Of a stretch of 64,000 nt of DNA, positions 31,701 through 45,300 are shown in pieces; the stretch's first letter is position 1; each line of letters starts with the position of its first letter. The DNA is taken from contig NC_087068.1 in the NCBI RefSeq assembly GCF_963678635.1, positions 40,757,649 to 40,821,648 of the forward strand, given 5' to 3'. The DNA is from Symsagittifera roscoffensis. Taxonomy: Eukaryota; Xenacoelomorpha; Acoela; Convolutidae. A program made the translations under genes and the position numbers. The notes under the pieces are model-generated. The model was not told where the DNA came from. It searched no databases and saw only the letters and a list, made by a program, of their open reading frames with translations.

Positions 31701-34700
31701 AACTTGTTTTTGAGCAAGTTAAACTAGTTTTTGGAGTTTTTAGCTTGGGAATCAAAAATATTTGAGAAAAAAAAGAATTTTTTTTTTCGTTTTCCTTTCA
31801 TTTTTTAAAAACTGTTTTCCAATTGACCCATTTTACTATGACTCTCAAATATGCTCATGTTCCAATTTTTGTTCAGATTTTTTTTTATCACAACATGCAG
31901 AAAAAACGACATCAATTTGAGAAAACATTTTTGCGTTTTTTAAGACTGTGGTCGGAACATTCTGTTACTTGCACATTAACCGGCTATTCTTGCCTAGAAT
32001 ATGTAGTTTATTTCAATTGAAATAACCGTCTGCTTATTGATTGCGCTCCAATTTGGTTTTCCTTTTCTATTTTTATTATTTTTTACATACGAGAGCAAGT
32101 GTCTTGTCATCGGTAATTAGCCTTTTTTCCCGTAAAGAACTTTCATACAATTCTGTAACAAAGCTAATTATCTTTATTTATTGAATCTTAAGAACTTGGA
32201 TGTCGCTTAGTCGTAACGTTAACTTAATAACTTTTTGTAAGTCTCAAATTTTTTTGATTTTTTTTTCTGTCTTTTTTTTCAGCCTATGGGTTTCTATATT
32301 ACATCGGCTTAGTGGCCATATGTTGCCTCGTTCGACGAGCAAGAAATTTTTTTTCGCGTGTGTGTGTTTTGAGGGCTAGAAGGCTAGAATGTTCTGATGT
32401 GGCTAGAATGTTTTTACCATTAAATATTTGTTAGAGACAAGTGAGGTAACAGGTAAAAGTTTCCAGAACTGCTGTGCTACTTGCCATTCTGTATGGCTTG
32501 AATTGTGATAACATTTGCGAGAGTAAGTGTCTTGTAATCGGGAAGAAGACTTTTTACCGTTGAACAACTTTTCTTTATTTATGTATCTTCTCTTAACATC
32601 TTCCAGGTTCGTTCCCACTTGGCCTAGGGGGAACGCTGTAGCCTTTGCACCTTAAGATTAGGTGTTTGAGTCTCACTCAGATCGTGTTTTTTTCAGCATA
32701 TATAAAATTAAATTTTTCCGGGAAAAATGGAATTATATTTTTCTAGGTCTGCTGAAATATTTTTTTCTTTATGATTGGTAGTCGTCCCAATTATTATTTC
32801 TTAATTTAACAACTGTGATATTAAACAAGTGTTTTTTTATTATAATGATTTCAGCTTATGATGCTTTATTTGTTTTATCAACTTATCTTATGTGGTTTGA
32901 CCGGAAATTGTTTATCATTGAAAAAAAAAACAATATTGTGGTGTAAAATTTTTATTTTTTTTATTTCATTTGTTCGAATTTTTTTTAGAACAACTTTAAT
33001 GGTAATTTTTGTTGTCGGCTAAGTGGGCGTGTACCTATTTTTTGTCGGCGTAGTGAACGCTCGGTAAATATTGCTAAAATTTTACATTCGAGGCTGTTTT
33101 TCAGGACTTCGATTTTTCAAAAAAAGTTTATTGACTAGTGATTACCGTCTCATTTTTAGTCGCAAGCTTGCGATGCTATGCTTGCTTTGTATCGCAAGTG
33201 TTGCGAAGTTCTGCTTTGCTTCTGTGTATTAAGCTGAATTCAAGTTTCTTGATAAAATAAAGTCAATTGTGCTCTCCAATTGACCCAGTTTTTCCTACTG
33301 GCTTAGTTGTTGAAAAAGTGTCCACCATAAAAGGATTTTGAGTTCTGTCGGCTTAGTTGCCACATCGTTTATTTTTTTTCGATATACGCAATTTACATTG
33401 TAGTTGCCTTAAGTGTTTTGATTTAATCTGCTGGTGGTAATTTTACTTACCTTGACTTCGTATTTTTTTGTTTTGCTTTTTTTCGCTTTAAAAATGTTTT
33501 CTGCCCAAATGATTCCCACGTATATTTTATCGACTTAGCGGCCTTATATTGCGTCGCTTGATGACCTAAGAAATTGTTCGTGTGCATGTGAGTGTTTTGA
33601 TGGAGGGGGACTCGAACAAATTTTTAATCACTTTTTAAAATGGTTTCTGCTCTGGTACTTACGGCTTTCTTTTTGCGTGGTAAGTTTTCTTTTCACCGCT
33701 TGTTATTTTTTTTCAAAACTAATTAAATTTCGATACATCTATTTTATTCGACAGTTCCCGAATTTGTCTCGTCTATTATTCGTGATTAATTTTATAACAC
33801 TTGAAGCTTTCTGTTTCTCCTTGTTTTATAGAATTTATGTTTTCCTATGGTTTGTTTTTGTCAGTTTTTCAAACCCAAGTCGCACATAGCAATACAAACT
33901 TTTTGCGCATACTTGTTTCTTTGTTGTTCGAACAGAAAACTATACCAGAGTGATTTAAGCGTATATTTACTGACTTGTATTTATTAGCAAAGCGTTCGTG
34001 ATAGTTAGTGATAGCTATGTGGTGTAGCGGTTAAGTTGTTATCAAGTTTGCTTGTGTTTTTACTATTCAATAGTAACTTCAGCAATTATTAATTCTCATT
34101 GCAGCAGTTTTTTCAACAAGTGAGTCGCCCTTTACAAGAAAACAAAAAATTTCGAACAAAATTTCAAAATCGTTTTTTTTTTCAAGTGTTCTTTCGAAAG
34201 GCTTTTCTTAAATCATTGAACAGATTTTCTCAGCAAACTTCTTCAGAATGTCTGCGTCTACAAAATTTAATTGGACTAGGTCTTTTTGGCCACGAGTGTT
34301 TTATCGAACCCATGTTAATTCGTCCGTAATGGCGACATTCGAGCTCTGAAATACTTACACCTACAATCTGAATACTGCGCGTAACTGATTACTTTATATT
34401 CCTTAAGACAAATCAGGGGATACGTTGACAATCTACAGCTCATCGCTAACCATCTGAATTAGTATTGTTTGAAATCTTAAGAAAAGATAAAAAAAAATTT
34501 AGGTTCAGATTTTAAATTCGATCACCCGTTGGGCCACTCGTTTTAGAGCGTTAATATTTATAATAGCTAGATAAAACCCAATGGCCGGTGAATGCAGCAA
34601 GAATCGCAAATATTGAGAACGATCCGGAAAATCTAACCATAATTGAACTCACAAGTTAACCAAGACTTCAATTCATACAGAACTGTTTTGTTGATCAAAT

Positions 34701-34969
34701 ATTGCATTATCCACTTGAATTACACCTGCAATCGTTTAAACATTTTCAGATGCAGCCATGCAGTTTGTATGTTTAATCTTACGTGCAAACCAGCGCTAAT
34801 GGTAATACAAACTGTTGGTACGAATGAAGAAGAGAAGTGACACGTATGGCTGCTAAAATCACGTGACCTAATCATTGAAGGAAGCCAGTGACAGTTAACT
34901 AATGTTCAATCTTTAATTAACCAAAATCACATTTATCTGGATTTCAGTAATCAATTGATTTTGAACTCA

Positions 34970-37900
34970 ATGGAAAGGAAGTTTGTGAAATCGCGGAAAG
35001 CACAGAAGGCAGCAGAACTGAGAGTTTCAGCCAATGTATCAATCCAGGAAACCAAAAACCAGGTGATGTAAATTAAGAGTCAATAAGCATAGCGAAGACT
35101 GTTATATAGATGATTTTTTGTTTGTTTTTAATTAGGAAAAAGTCTTCAAAATTGATTTTTTTGCGGTTTGACTTTTTTAAATTTTAGTTCAGTTCCTCTG
35201 TTAAAAAGAAGGCAAACTCCACTATCAAACAAGTTTAAATGGCACGAAAAACGATCTACTTCCAGCTAGTTCCGAGAGAGAAATAAAAAACATATTGGTC
35301 CAGATTCCTCAAATTGGGTTGATTTCATCAGGAAAGTGTCAGAATTTCCAGCTGGCAATTTCTAACTTTACGGCCAACAGGCAATTGGAAAAGAGTCAAT
35401 GAACGCCAGGAAACGGAAAAAAGTTTAATTATTTAGTTTTCGGAAAAAAAACTTCTACTTATGAAATTCTAAGAAACAAAAGCTCAAAAATTGAAATTTT
35501 TTCAAAAAGCAAGTAATAATTATTTTTGTTACGTTTCTTTGCGTTCATTGACTCTCTTTCAATTGCCTGTTGGCCATAATTAGTTAGAAAAAAATCAAGA
35601 TTCGGTTTTGATTGACTGTTATTTTGCTGGCGATAAATCTGATTATTTACAATTTATTGACATGTTGACAACCAAAGATCAAGATATTGTCGTGAAATAC
35701 ACTTATGATTTGTTAGGGGGAATTTTAGGCCACACTAATTGAAGATTTCATCTGCTAGGCTCACCTTTGTGTTCATCTTCGCGTTGACTATTGTAGGTTC
35801 TGCCGGATGTTTCTCTGCTGGAGGTGGGAAACTACGAGGAAAATGCGCAGAAGCAGATCGCTCTCCTCAGAGACCCCATTGAAAAAGATCTCCTGACGTT
35901 TCCAGCTGATGATTTCAAGGTACCAAAGCAAATAGAAGTCTGTTACATTCCAACGTTTTTTCTTGTCATGGCATGATGCCTGAATCACTCCAAGTGAGCA
36001 AGCACCCCCCCCCCCCCGTCATAATTAACCACAGGATTTTACGTTTCAATTCCTTTATTAAGAGATAAGACGTCACCAATTTTTTTAAAACATCAAAACT
36101 TTGAGTTTTATGAGCTTTTTCGAAGAAAAGAGGCATCCTGACATTCATGGGCGACAAAATTACAAATTTTGTCGTGCTCTGGTCACGATAACTCACCCAT
36201 TGGCCCTACGATTCCAAGTCACGCAGATAACTTTATGCTAGCAGGTTTTTAGTGGCCTTATCCAAGTTTCAAGGAAACACGTTTACTTTCAACGCCCAAA
36301 TTAAATTTTGAATACCGCTAAGCCTAATTGCTATTCAATTCAATTTCAATTCTCTAAAATCAATCATTCAATGAATTCGTTTTTTCAATGCATTGCACAT
36401 CCCTTGTTAAAACAGGTGACATCGTTTTTACACGTTGAAATACTTCTAGGTGACGTAGTGAAGGTATTTAGCCCCTTGCTTGATTTGATACCATGAGCTT
36501 TATTTCGACTTTCACGTTAGATCGCAAATCATAATAGTCCTAGTCATGATTATCTGACATCAAACCCATACCTACGAAAAAAAAATTCAACAAAATCTAC
36601 GAAAGGTTGAATAAATCAGTGAAATCAATTATTTCAATTTTTCACTTGATGCCTGCTTTTTTCAGTGGGTGAAAAAAGGGCGTGTGCTGTCAACAGCAGT
36701 GAATCCAACTGTTGTCAGTGCTGAGTTGCTGAAAGTCGAGGCACCATTTACAAAAGAGGTTAGTTTTTATGAATTCGTATTTAGTTCAAAACGACGCTTC
36801 TTGAAGCTGAATTACTTAAAACTTGTTCAATTAGTATCCGTAATTTATCCTCTTCTGCGCGGAAGATTTAATCCATGTGTAAGCATGTTCATATTCAAAA
36901 TATTATCGTTCATTTCACTCTAGGTCGCAAAAAAAGAAACCGATGCTTCAATTTATTCCAGTACTTTACTTTATTCAGTTTGCTGAGTAATCTGTAAGTA
37001 CGGTACTCTGTATAGAAATGATAGTTGTGTTTTTGAAGAAGCGAAATTGACTCAAAAATTGGAATAGGGTTACCTCAGTTATCTTGATGCAGCCAATAAA
37101 TAGAAAAAAAAACAATGCTCTTACTATTTTGAATCGTTTATTTTTATGATTTTAACATTTTTCCGAAGATCCTTTGTGTAATTCAAAGACCAACTATCAT
37201 AATTGTAATACTTGTGCTTGATGGGGCTAGTTGGTGTTTTATCTCTTGTCTTGATTTCTAGTTAGGATCCTGAGCTTGCCTTCCTTCGTGAGTTATCGCT
37301 CGACTACGACAAAGCTCGACCAGCACCAAAGCTTCAATTTAAGATTTTTTTTTGCGCATAACTAAGGTGTTTATCTGAGAAATGAAAATATTAGAGCAGA
37401 TATAGCTGGCTCCGATTTACTTAAGCTCATTCTTTGCTGCCTGATATCTAAGAATAAAGTAAAGAGTGGAAGTAATTAAAACCAATACGCGTTAGCTAAG
37501 TCGTGGTTTAGTCATGTGACTCTTGAAAGTGAAAGAACATTAATGTGATGTATTTTATCTTCGAAAATATAGAAAAACGTTCGAAAAGTCAATGATTTTT
37601 TGCGGTTTCTGGGAGATCACTCACACTTTTCCAAGTTTCTCCTTCGAACCAACTGGGTACTTGGCTTTCGATGTGTGATTTTTGCGTTTTTCAGGGAAAA
37701 ACTGTTCACTTTCGATTTTTCGCGGTTTGGCTTTTGATTTTTTTTCAAGTTCAATCCAAACTCCAATTTGCTGAATGAAAAGCAAGTCAAGCGTTTCAGT
37801 AACACTGAAAACTCATTTGCTGAAGGAACAGCAAGATAAGCGTTTCAAATGTGCCAATGAATTTCATCTATCTATTCAATCAATCTAGTTTCAAAAGTCG

Positions 37901-40900
37901 ATTTCATTCTTACATTTGCCAGTCGAATGCAAAATTACATACGGATTCAGTTTTGACCTTTCCAATAAGCAAGGGTATAGCTACTGGGCACTGAATTTTC
38001 CCCCGTTAAATTTTTCGTCATTTTTTCAAATAAGTGTCAATCATAAAAGATTCTCGAAAACCGAAGGCTCAAAACCCTTTAAAGGGCTTCATAAATATTC
38101 ACGACGTTTTGTTTTCACCGGCTGGTTTCATAAACACTTTTCCAGCCGCCTGTTGACCATGTTTTGCGTAAACTCATCAGACTGTTCGCTTATGAAATCG
38201 TCAGCTTTTTTCCTGATATTTTTGACAATAGGCCTTTTCTTACATTTTAAACCAAGTTGCGCCGCCCTGTATGTTTTTATAGCTAACGTTTATGCTCCAA
38301 TTTTTTGGCTTCGTGGCTGACGGCTTAATTTTTTTAAACTGAATTTCAGTTATTTTCAATTGACAACAACTATATCCAGCAAAACTGAATTTACAAGTGT
38401 GTCGGTTACTGATTATTCGCTAAATATATTTCCGCTTTCGATTAGCAAGCGTTATCAAATCGGAATGTAGACTTTTTTCGTGTTAACCAACAGTTTAACA
38501 AAATCAGTTGAATCAATCGCGGATATGCTGCTGACATGCTCTTCAATTTCATGAAAACTGAAATTTAACTCCTGGGTGCAATGTTTGTTACTGGGAACTT
38601 TTTCAGAATTAAATTGATTTTTTCGTCGGCTTCATAGATTTCGTCGGCTTCCGGGGTTTTAATCTGGGCCGGGACCTCTTTTTTTGAACTCGAAATTTTT
38701 TCTTTTTTTCATACTTTTTTCTGTCTATTTATTTTTGTCGGCTTATATTCCGCATCACGAACTCTCTTTTTTTCTAGATTAATTTTTCGTTACACTTTAT
38801 TTACACTTACGAGAGTGAGTGTCTTGTAATCGGGAACTGGACTTTTTCCCGTAAACAACTTTTCTTACAAGAAATTGACCTTACTTTCTTATTGAACCGT
38901 TACAACGTCCAGGTGCCCTCCCACGTGGCCGGCGGCTAACGTGGTTGCTTTTGCAGTCTGTAGTTAGAGTCCCGCAGGACCTTGATTTTTTCAGTATGTA
39001 TGAAATTGAACTTTTTCTTGTAAAAAATGATTTGTTCGACTTTCGTTTGTCTGCTCAAGTTTTGTCGGCCTAGTTGCGACTTCACGGATTTTCCTTGTGC
39101 TATAAGCAACTATAATGGTAGTTGCAATTGTTTATCATTGTAGTTTCAGGGGAGCTTTAAGTTGTTTTATTTTTAAAAAAAATAAAATCATGGAATTGGG
39201 TTTTTATTTAATTTTTTTTGAGGCGCTTTCGAGAATCTTAAAAATTGTTTGCAAAAAGGTTAATGTTTCTCAAGCAACGCTACCAATTTTCTGTAAAGTA
39301 TGCCAATGGAAAGTCCGCCCTTTCCACTGCAAACAAGTTTATGGATTTCGGAAAGTTATGGACTTTTGGTTGTTTTTTAGAAACCTTTTGACTTTTCTTA
39401 GAAACTAATCAATCAAATATGAGATGAAGGGTTCTTTGGAAAGAAATGGTTCCGATTTTTTTTCCTATAAAAGCGGCGACTCCTTATTTTTTGCAAGATA
39501 TATTTTATCGTTTTGGGATGATGTCAATTTCTCAAAAATTTTCTTTCTCACTTATTTTAGTAGAGCAACAATCAAGGTTTTTGCCGAACCCAATTTTTGA
39601 AATAACCCATTTCATCCCGCATCAATATAAAACATTCAAAAAATATCAAGCAGCTACCTCCAATTTTAGCTGGGCCCCTAGTTATCTTTCATCGAGACAA
39701 GAAAGTTTCATTTTTTAAAAAAAAAAAACATTTTTCTTTTTTTTTCGGTTTTTAAAACGTTTTTCATTTTCTTCGTATTTTTCATGTTTTTTTATATTTG
39801 TGTTGTAACGCAAGTAGTGCGAAGCTCCGGTTCGTCTCTGGTTTCAATTTGAACTTATTCGAACAAAATTCATGATTTTTTTCCGGTTGATCGTTTTCGG
39901 CCAAAATTGCGTGGCTTTTGTTGGTGGCTGGTTTTTAAGCGTTTATCTGCATTATTTTATAAGTTTTTGGCTATTTCTATTTTCTCCTGTTGAAATTTTT
40001 TTCATGAATAAAAGAACGAAGTGGTTTTTGTTTATTTGGACCTAGATGATTTTTTTTCATGAAAAAGTTTTAAAGGCCATATCAAAAGTCAGTGAGCGTA
40101 GTGAAGACGCAATGTAGGCCGTGTAAATTTATTGCTTTTTCAGGAAATTTTCTTGAAATTATTTCACGCTCAAGTTTGATTTTTTGCGGTTTGAATTAAG
40201 ATTTCAAGAACTTCATTTCTTTTTTCAAAAGGAAGACTAACTCCTGTATCGAAAATTAAAAGTGAAAAGCTCACGAAAAATATGAATGACTTCTACTTTC
40301 AGAAAAATAACGAAATAAGTGCCAATTATAAACAGTATCTGACTATCATAATTTTCAGATTGAAATATATTTTTTGAAAAGATGAAAATTGTTCAAAAAT
40401 TTTCAATCATTTTATTTTTATTCGGTTTCCTTTTTCTTTTAAACTTTTCCAACTGTCTGTTGGCTATATTTTAGGGACTGTTGTCATTTTTTGTTTGGTT
40501 TTTATTCGGTCTTCCGCTTCAAAGTTTTTTCGCGGTGAGTATCATACATTTTTTTCCATTAGGTATCTTAAAATTTTCGCGAGCGTTTTCAAGAGTCATG
40601 GGCGTAGTGGAGACTCTCATAAAGTTCTTGGTGATTTTTTTTCAGGAAAAGTTCCAAAATGCTCTGATAAGTACAGATGTGCATTGATACATTTTAATGC
40701 ATTTCTAAAAGCACTTAGGAATATATGCTTTTTAAGTTCGATTGAACTCCATCTGCTGAAATTTACCTAAATAGCACTCTCCAAATTTGAATGTCGAAAA
40801 AAAGTGAACGACTTCTAGTTTCGAAAGTGAATTTAATTTTAAGGTTTCGAGCGGAATAACATATTTTCCTATTCATCCAGTTTTTTCAATTTAGGTTAAT

Positions 40901-42305
40901 TTCTTCAAAAAAAGCACCAATTGTTAGTTTTTTTTAAGTTCAAATAGCTTTAAGGGCATATATTTGATTTTCGCGGTTGGACTTTTGATTTTTTTTATGT
41001 TCACTTTATTTCCTTTGTTGAATGTAAGGCAAGCTCCACTATCAAACAGCAAAAATGTAAAGGCCACAAAAAACGTGATCGACTTCTAGTTTCGAAAATG
41101 AAATTGAATTATCAGATTTCCCAGCGAAACAAAAGTTTTACTTATTAATCCAGTTTTTTCAAATTTTGTTTTAAAAGCTCCAATCTTAAAGTGTTCATGC
41201 AAATCAAAGAGCTTTCAGGGTATATATTTTTTCTTCACAATGTGAAAGTTAAAGTTTTTTCAAAAAACAAGTCAGTTTTTTTTCTGTTTTCTTGCGTTCA
41301 TTACTCTTTTCCAATTGTCAGTTGGCTATGTTTTTAAATTTGTTTTTTAATGGTCGGGTAGTTAATAGAATTTTTAGTGTTTTTATCGTTATCAGATTTC
41401 TTTGATTTCAAACTATGAGATATTTAAATCGATTTTTGTTGTTTTGTGATCGGTTTGGTTTCAAATCGTTATCAGGTTTCTTTCATTTCCAAATTTGCGA
41501 TATTTAAATCCGTTTTTGTTGGTTGCTGAGTTTTCGGGTTTTTTTTTCGTTTATTCAACCGGTTTTTTCTTTGGTTTTGTGTGAATGGATTTTCATGACG
41601 CACTGCATGAGTGGTGTAAACTGCTAGCTAATTTTCTTGGTAATGGAGTTTCACTGTGATCTTGAACTAAATTTTGCTGAAATTTATGTGCTTACGAAGA
41701 TGTCTAACGAAACTTAACAATGTTCTGGATTACATATGATTCTTTTATCAATATCAAGCATTATCAAATTTGGATTAGCCGCTTCCAGATCTTGAAAAAA
41801 GACTTGTAACCGAACATAGTCAGTTCAGTTCAGACAAAGTCAGTTCAGTTTTTTTTTGATTAAGCTGATATGTACCTGATGAAAAATTTTCTTGAACTCG
41901 GATCACGCCAAACTATCTCTTAGCACTTCATATGTGCTTCATTTTTAAAATAGTTTTTCGAGCCTAGATTTTCAAGCCTTCTTCAGGTTAAAATGCTTTT
42001 GATGAAATGACTTTTTTCAAACATTTTTATAATCAAAGACAATGTTAATGCGCCGAATTCGGAGACAATTTGCCACTTGCAATTCGCTATTCGTGTTTTA
42101 GTGCATTGATTTCTACCGTAGCGACTATGAGTCAATTCAGTTCAAACATGCCAACCTCTCTGGGTCCTACTTCTCCCTCCTGCGTGACTCATCAGTCGCA
42201 GACGCCAGCACGAATGAATTAACAGGTTCCAGTCACCTGTTCAGTGCACTGCCTACTCAGAGATTCGAATTGGATGTGGAAAACAGCATCAATTTATCAC
42301 AACAG
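34970..42305 (+). CDS. DOCK exons 1-4: N-terminal region
   Basis: Exon 1 has AAELRVSANVS, exon 2 has IALLRDPIEKDLLTFPADDF (compare the family sequence REMLLFPYDDF), exon 3 has WVKKGRVLSTAVNPTV (compare RRQGRYICSTVP), and exon 4 has CIDFYRSDYESIQFKHANLS (compare [20 protein letters not shown]). All four are phase 0 at both ends. In DOCK9/11 this N-terminal part contributes to autoinhibition and dimer contacts (family knowledge). Intron 3 is 5.3 kb. Confidence 0.9.
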
Positions 42306-45300
42306 GTAAAACAACATTCAAAAAATAAGTACAACAGAAATCAATTAAAAGTTTCTGTCGAAAATGTGATTTTAAACATCTCGACGACGCGTTGAAACAG
42401 ATGGCCAATAATTTAAATGGTTGCTTAATTTGAGCCTGCCTTCAAATGGGAATCCATACTCAATAATGAAAGTCAGATTGGGCTAATATGCATGAAGTCT
42501 ATGTAAGATGATTGATATTGTTTTAGATTCGAGAAAATAATATCGTGAAGCAGGGTTACTTGTGGAAAACGCCGTTCAACAGAAAAGGGGAGAAACATTT
42601 CTTCTCGAAGGTCAGCTCGATTTCATGATTGAGTTCATCCAGTGAGGTTGCAATTCTCATTGCGTTTGATTTTTTATCGAATCCTGTCATCTTCAACTAT
42701 TTCGTGCAACGTAGATGTGCAGATTTTTTGAATGTCAGATGTACGTTCAAGTGGAACTCATTTTAAATACATCCTTGATTTGTTTCAGAACTCGTTCAAG
42801 AAGCGCTTCTTTGCCCTGAAGCAGATCCAAGATGGAAGCTTCAATCTGGACTACTGGAAAGACGAGAAGAAAGAAGTGCACAAGGGTTGTCTCAACTTGG
42901 AGAGCTGTCTATCCGCCTCAAAGGTAAAGTCGATATAAAACAACTTTTAATGTACTAGAAAAAACTATCAAATTTATATTTCTATGCCTAAACGGCTTAG
43001 AAATATCTATTGACATAGTGAATGACCAACTTACGATTTGTCTTCATTCTTTGAATGCCAGATTTGGATAAAAAGTATCGTGCTTTTTAACCTTTAAATA
43101 ATTTTTCTTAAATTTCTCAATTTTTAGCAAATATTTACTTCTGTGGTATTTTACGTTCAATCTCTTTTGACAATTTGCTTTGAAATAACACGCAATGTTG
43201 TTTTATTTCGTCGGCTTTCTTTTTTTTATTTGGAAGATATTCTTCAAAAATCCGAAGCCTTGATTGAGAAAAAGCTTCATCATAATGATACAAATAATTA
43301 ATAGCTTTATATTTCAGCTGCCTCTTTCGAAGTCCAGTTTCTCGTCGGGGGGAAGTAAGTTTGTGATTGAGTTGCACTTTGAGAACAGACAGATACTACA
43401 AGTGGCAACTGAGAGCGAAGCGGAACAGGAGGAGTGGGCATCTGTATTACATAGGGCCATTATCACGTCCAACTCACTAGACGCACAGAGCTGCTCAAAC
43501 CAGTCTGGTAAGTAGTTTCGAGTCTATTTCCTTATTGTTCCATTTCCAGAATATCTTAAATCCTAGTAAACTGTAAAGCACCGAAAGACAGAAATCATTG
43601 CTTGGAGGACAATATTTTTTAACGTTAAGTAACGAAGTGTGGTTCGTGTCGGGTCCTGGTGGTCTTTTTTTTCTCTAACATAATCTTGAAATTCGTTCAC
43701 GATCAATTTTTATTTGGCGGTGTGAGTTAAGGTTGTTCAAGAGTAATGAACACAGTTAACACTCCTATATAGGTCTTGGTGATTTTTTTTTCAGGAAAAA
43801 GTCCTAAAATGTGTTCACGCTCAATTTTGATTTTCGCGGTTTGACTTTTGATTTCTTTTAAAGTTGACTTCATTTCCTTTGTTGAATGGAAGACAAGCTC
43901 GACTATTGAACAGAAAAAATGTAAAGTTCACGAAAAACGTGATCGACTTCTAATTTCGAAAATGAAATTGAATTATCAGGTTTCCCAGCGAAACAAAAAT
44001 TTTACCTATTGATCCAGTTTTTTCCAGAAGTGCCAAATAAAGCTTAATAAACTCATTATTGTTTAAAAAATTTAAATTATTTAGACTAAATGATCAATTT
44101 TACAAGTTATCATTACTTTACTCGTTTGCTTTATTCGGCTGGAAAACAAAAAGAAAAATAGAAAAAAAAACTAAAACACTCGAATACAAAGTACTTCTCC
44201 ATTTTTTCTAATGGTCGGTACAATTACACTCTCGAATAGTCAAATGCCGCAAAAAGCGTGAGTTCAAAGGTCAATTTTAAATGAAGATATCCCAGTGGAA
44301 AAAAGACGATTTGACCAATTTTTCTCAAATTGACCAAGTCCTTTTTACGATAGCGAAGGTTAGTGAGCGTTTATATTATACTACGACTATTATTTTTTTC
44401 TAACTTAGGTCGCAAATATTGTTCCCACTTTTGGGGCACGTTTACGGCTTAATGACAGCATGTGCTTTGACATTCCGGTAGTTATAAGTTAACGGTTGAT
44501 GCATTTTAAATTCATCAAATGAACCGAAAAAAAGCTTTGTTTCAAACAGCTTAACAATAATAAAAATTCGATTTCGGAAAATTTCTAAATAATATATATC
44601 GCAACTTTTTGAAATGCATATTTCATACACAATGTGGCGTTATGCTTTCCAATCTATTGCATGCAAAATTAGTGTGGATGCCTTCAGTGTGTTATATTCC
44701 AAACTATTACTTAATAGTGTCTATTTGTATTTGATGCCGCTTTTGCTGCATGGCATTGGCAATTTGTAAGCATGTGAATTAAATTGGTTTTTGTTATTCC
44801 AGCAAAAGCCTAACCTGATAATTTAGCCCATGCATTTGGACTATGCCGATAAAAGAAAACTGATTGTTTTCCCGCTAATCGTTGCAATAACCTTTTTGGA
44901 TTTCGATTGGCTAATTACAGAAGAAACGCTTTTGTTCTAGTATGAACAGACTTGTTTCCATTATAGGTAGCAAATCTCTGTATTTAGTTTTTGTGTTCAT
45001 TTATTTCCACAGATAATTTGTCAATTGGGGATTTTCGTTCGGACTTTCGAAGAAAACGGAATATTTATACTCGGTGTGGTTTTTTTATTCAGTCAATTTT
45101 TATTTTCGCCGATTGAAATAATAGGTTTCAACAAAGTTTTTTTACCCCATTGAAGATATCAAGTTACTGGGTTCAAATTTAATAAGTTATTTTACCTTCA
45201 ATTCTTTTTTGTAAATTTTTGGGGTTTGAAAATTGCCAAATTGTCCATGCTCTGGACTAAATTATGCTCGCTTTGAAAAGTTTATTCATGATGCTGAGAG

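Larger units (their letters stand above)
26973..34947. other. Eight-kilobase intergenic region between the GRAF-like and DOCK genes
   Basis: No coding exon could be supported. It starts with the 3' UTR of the GRAF-like gene (CATAAA near 27045 and TATAAA near 27112 are candidate variant poly(A) signals). It holds a CAG-transposon piece (27420-27560), long repeat copy 2 (27785-28290), inverted satellite-like monomers (28310-28700) and a CCAGCTTTAGCTGG hairpin at 28855-28868. A 17-bp unit repeated about three times follows (29181-29232, TTTCTTTTTCACTTCAA). Two diverged tandem ~150-bp units are at 31450-31770, with stem-loop family pieces at 32090-32200, 32396-32700 and 33190-33219. A 145-codon frame at 30562-30999 is not convincing. 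Confidence 0.5.

Noticed and set aside
37916-38320. Open frame of 134 codons in DOCK intron 3
   Set aside because: It overlaps modules of R1 and the stem-loop family (TAAGCAAGGGTATAG, CCTGTTGACCATG) and is Phe-rich, so it is translated repeat.
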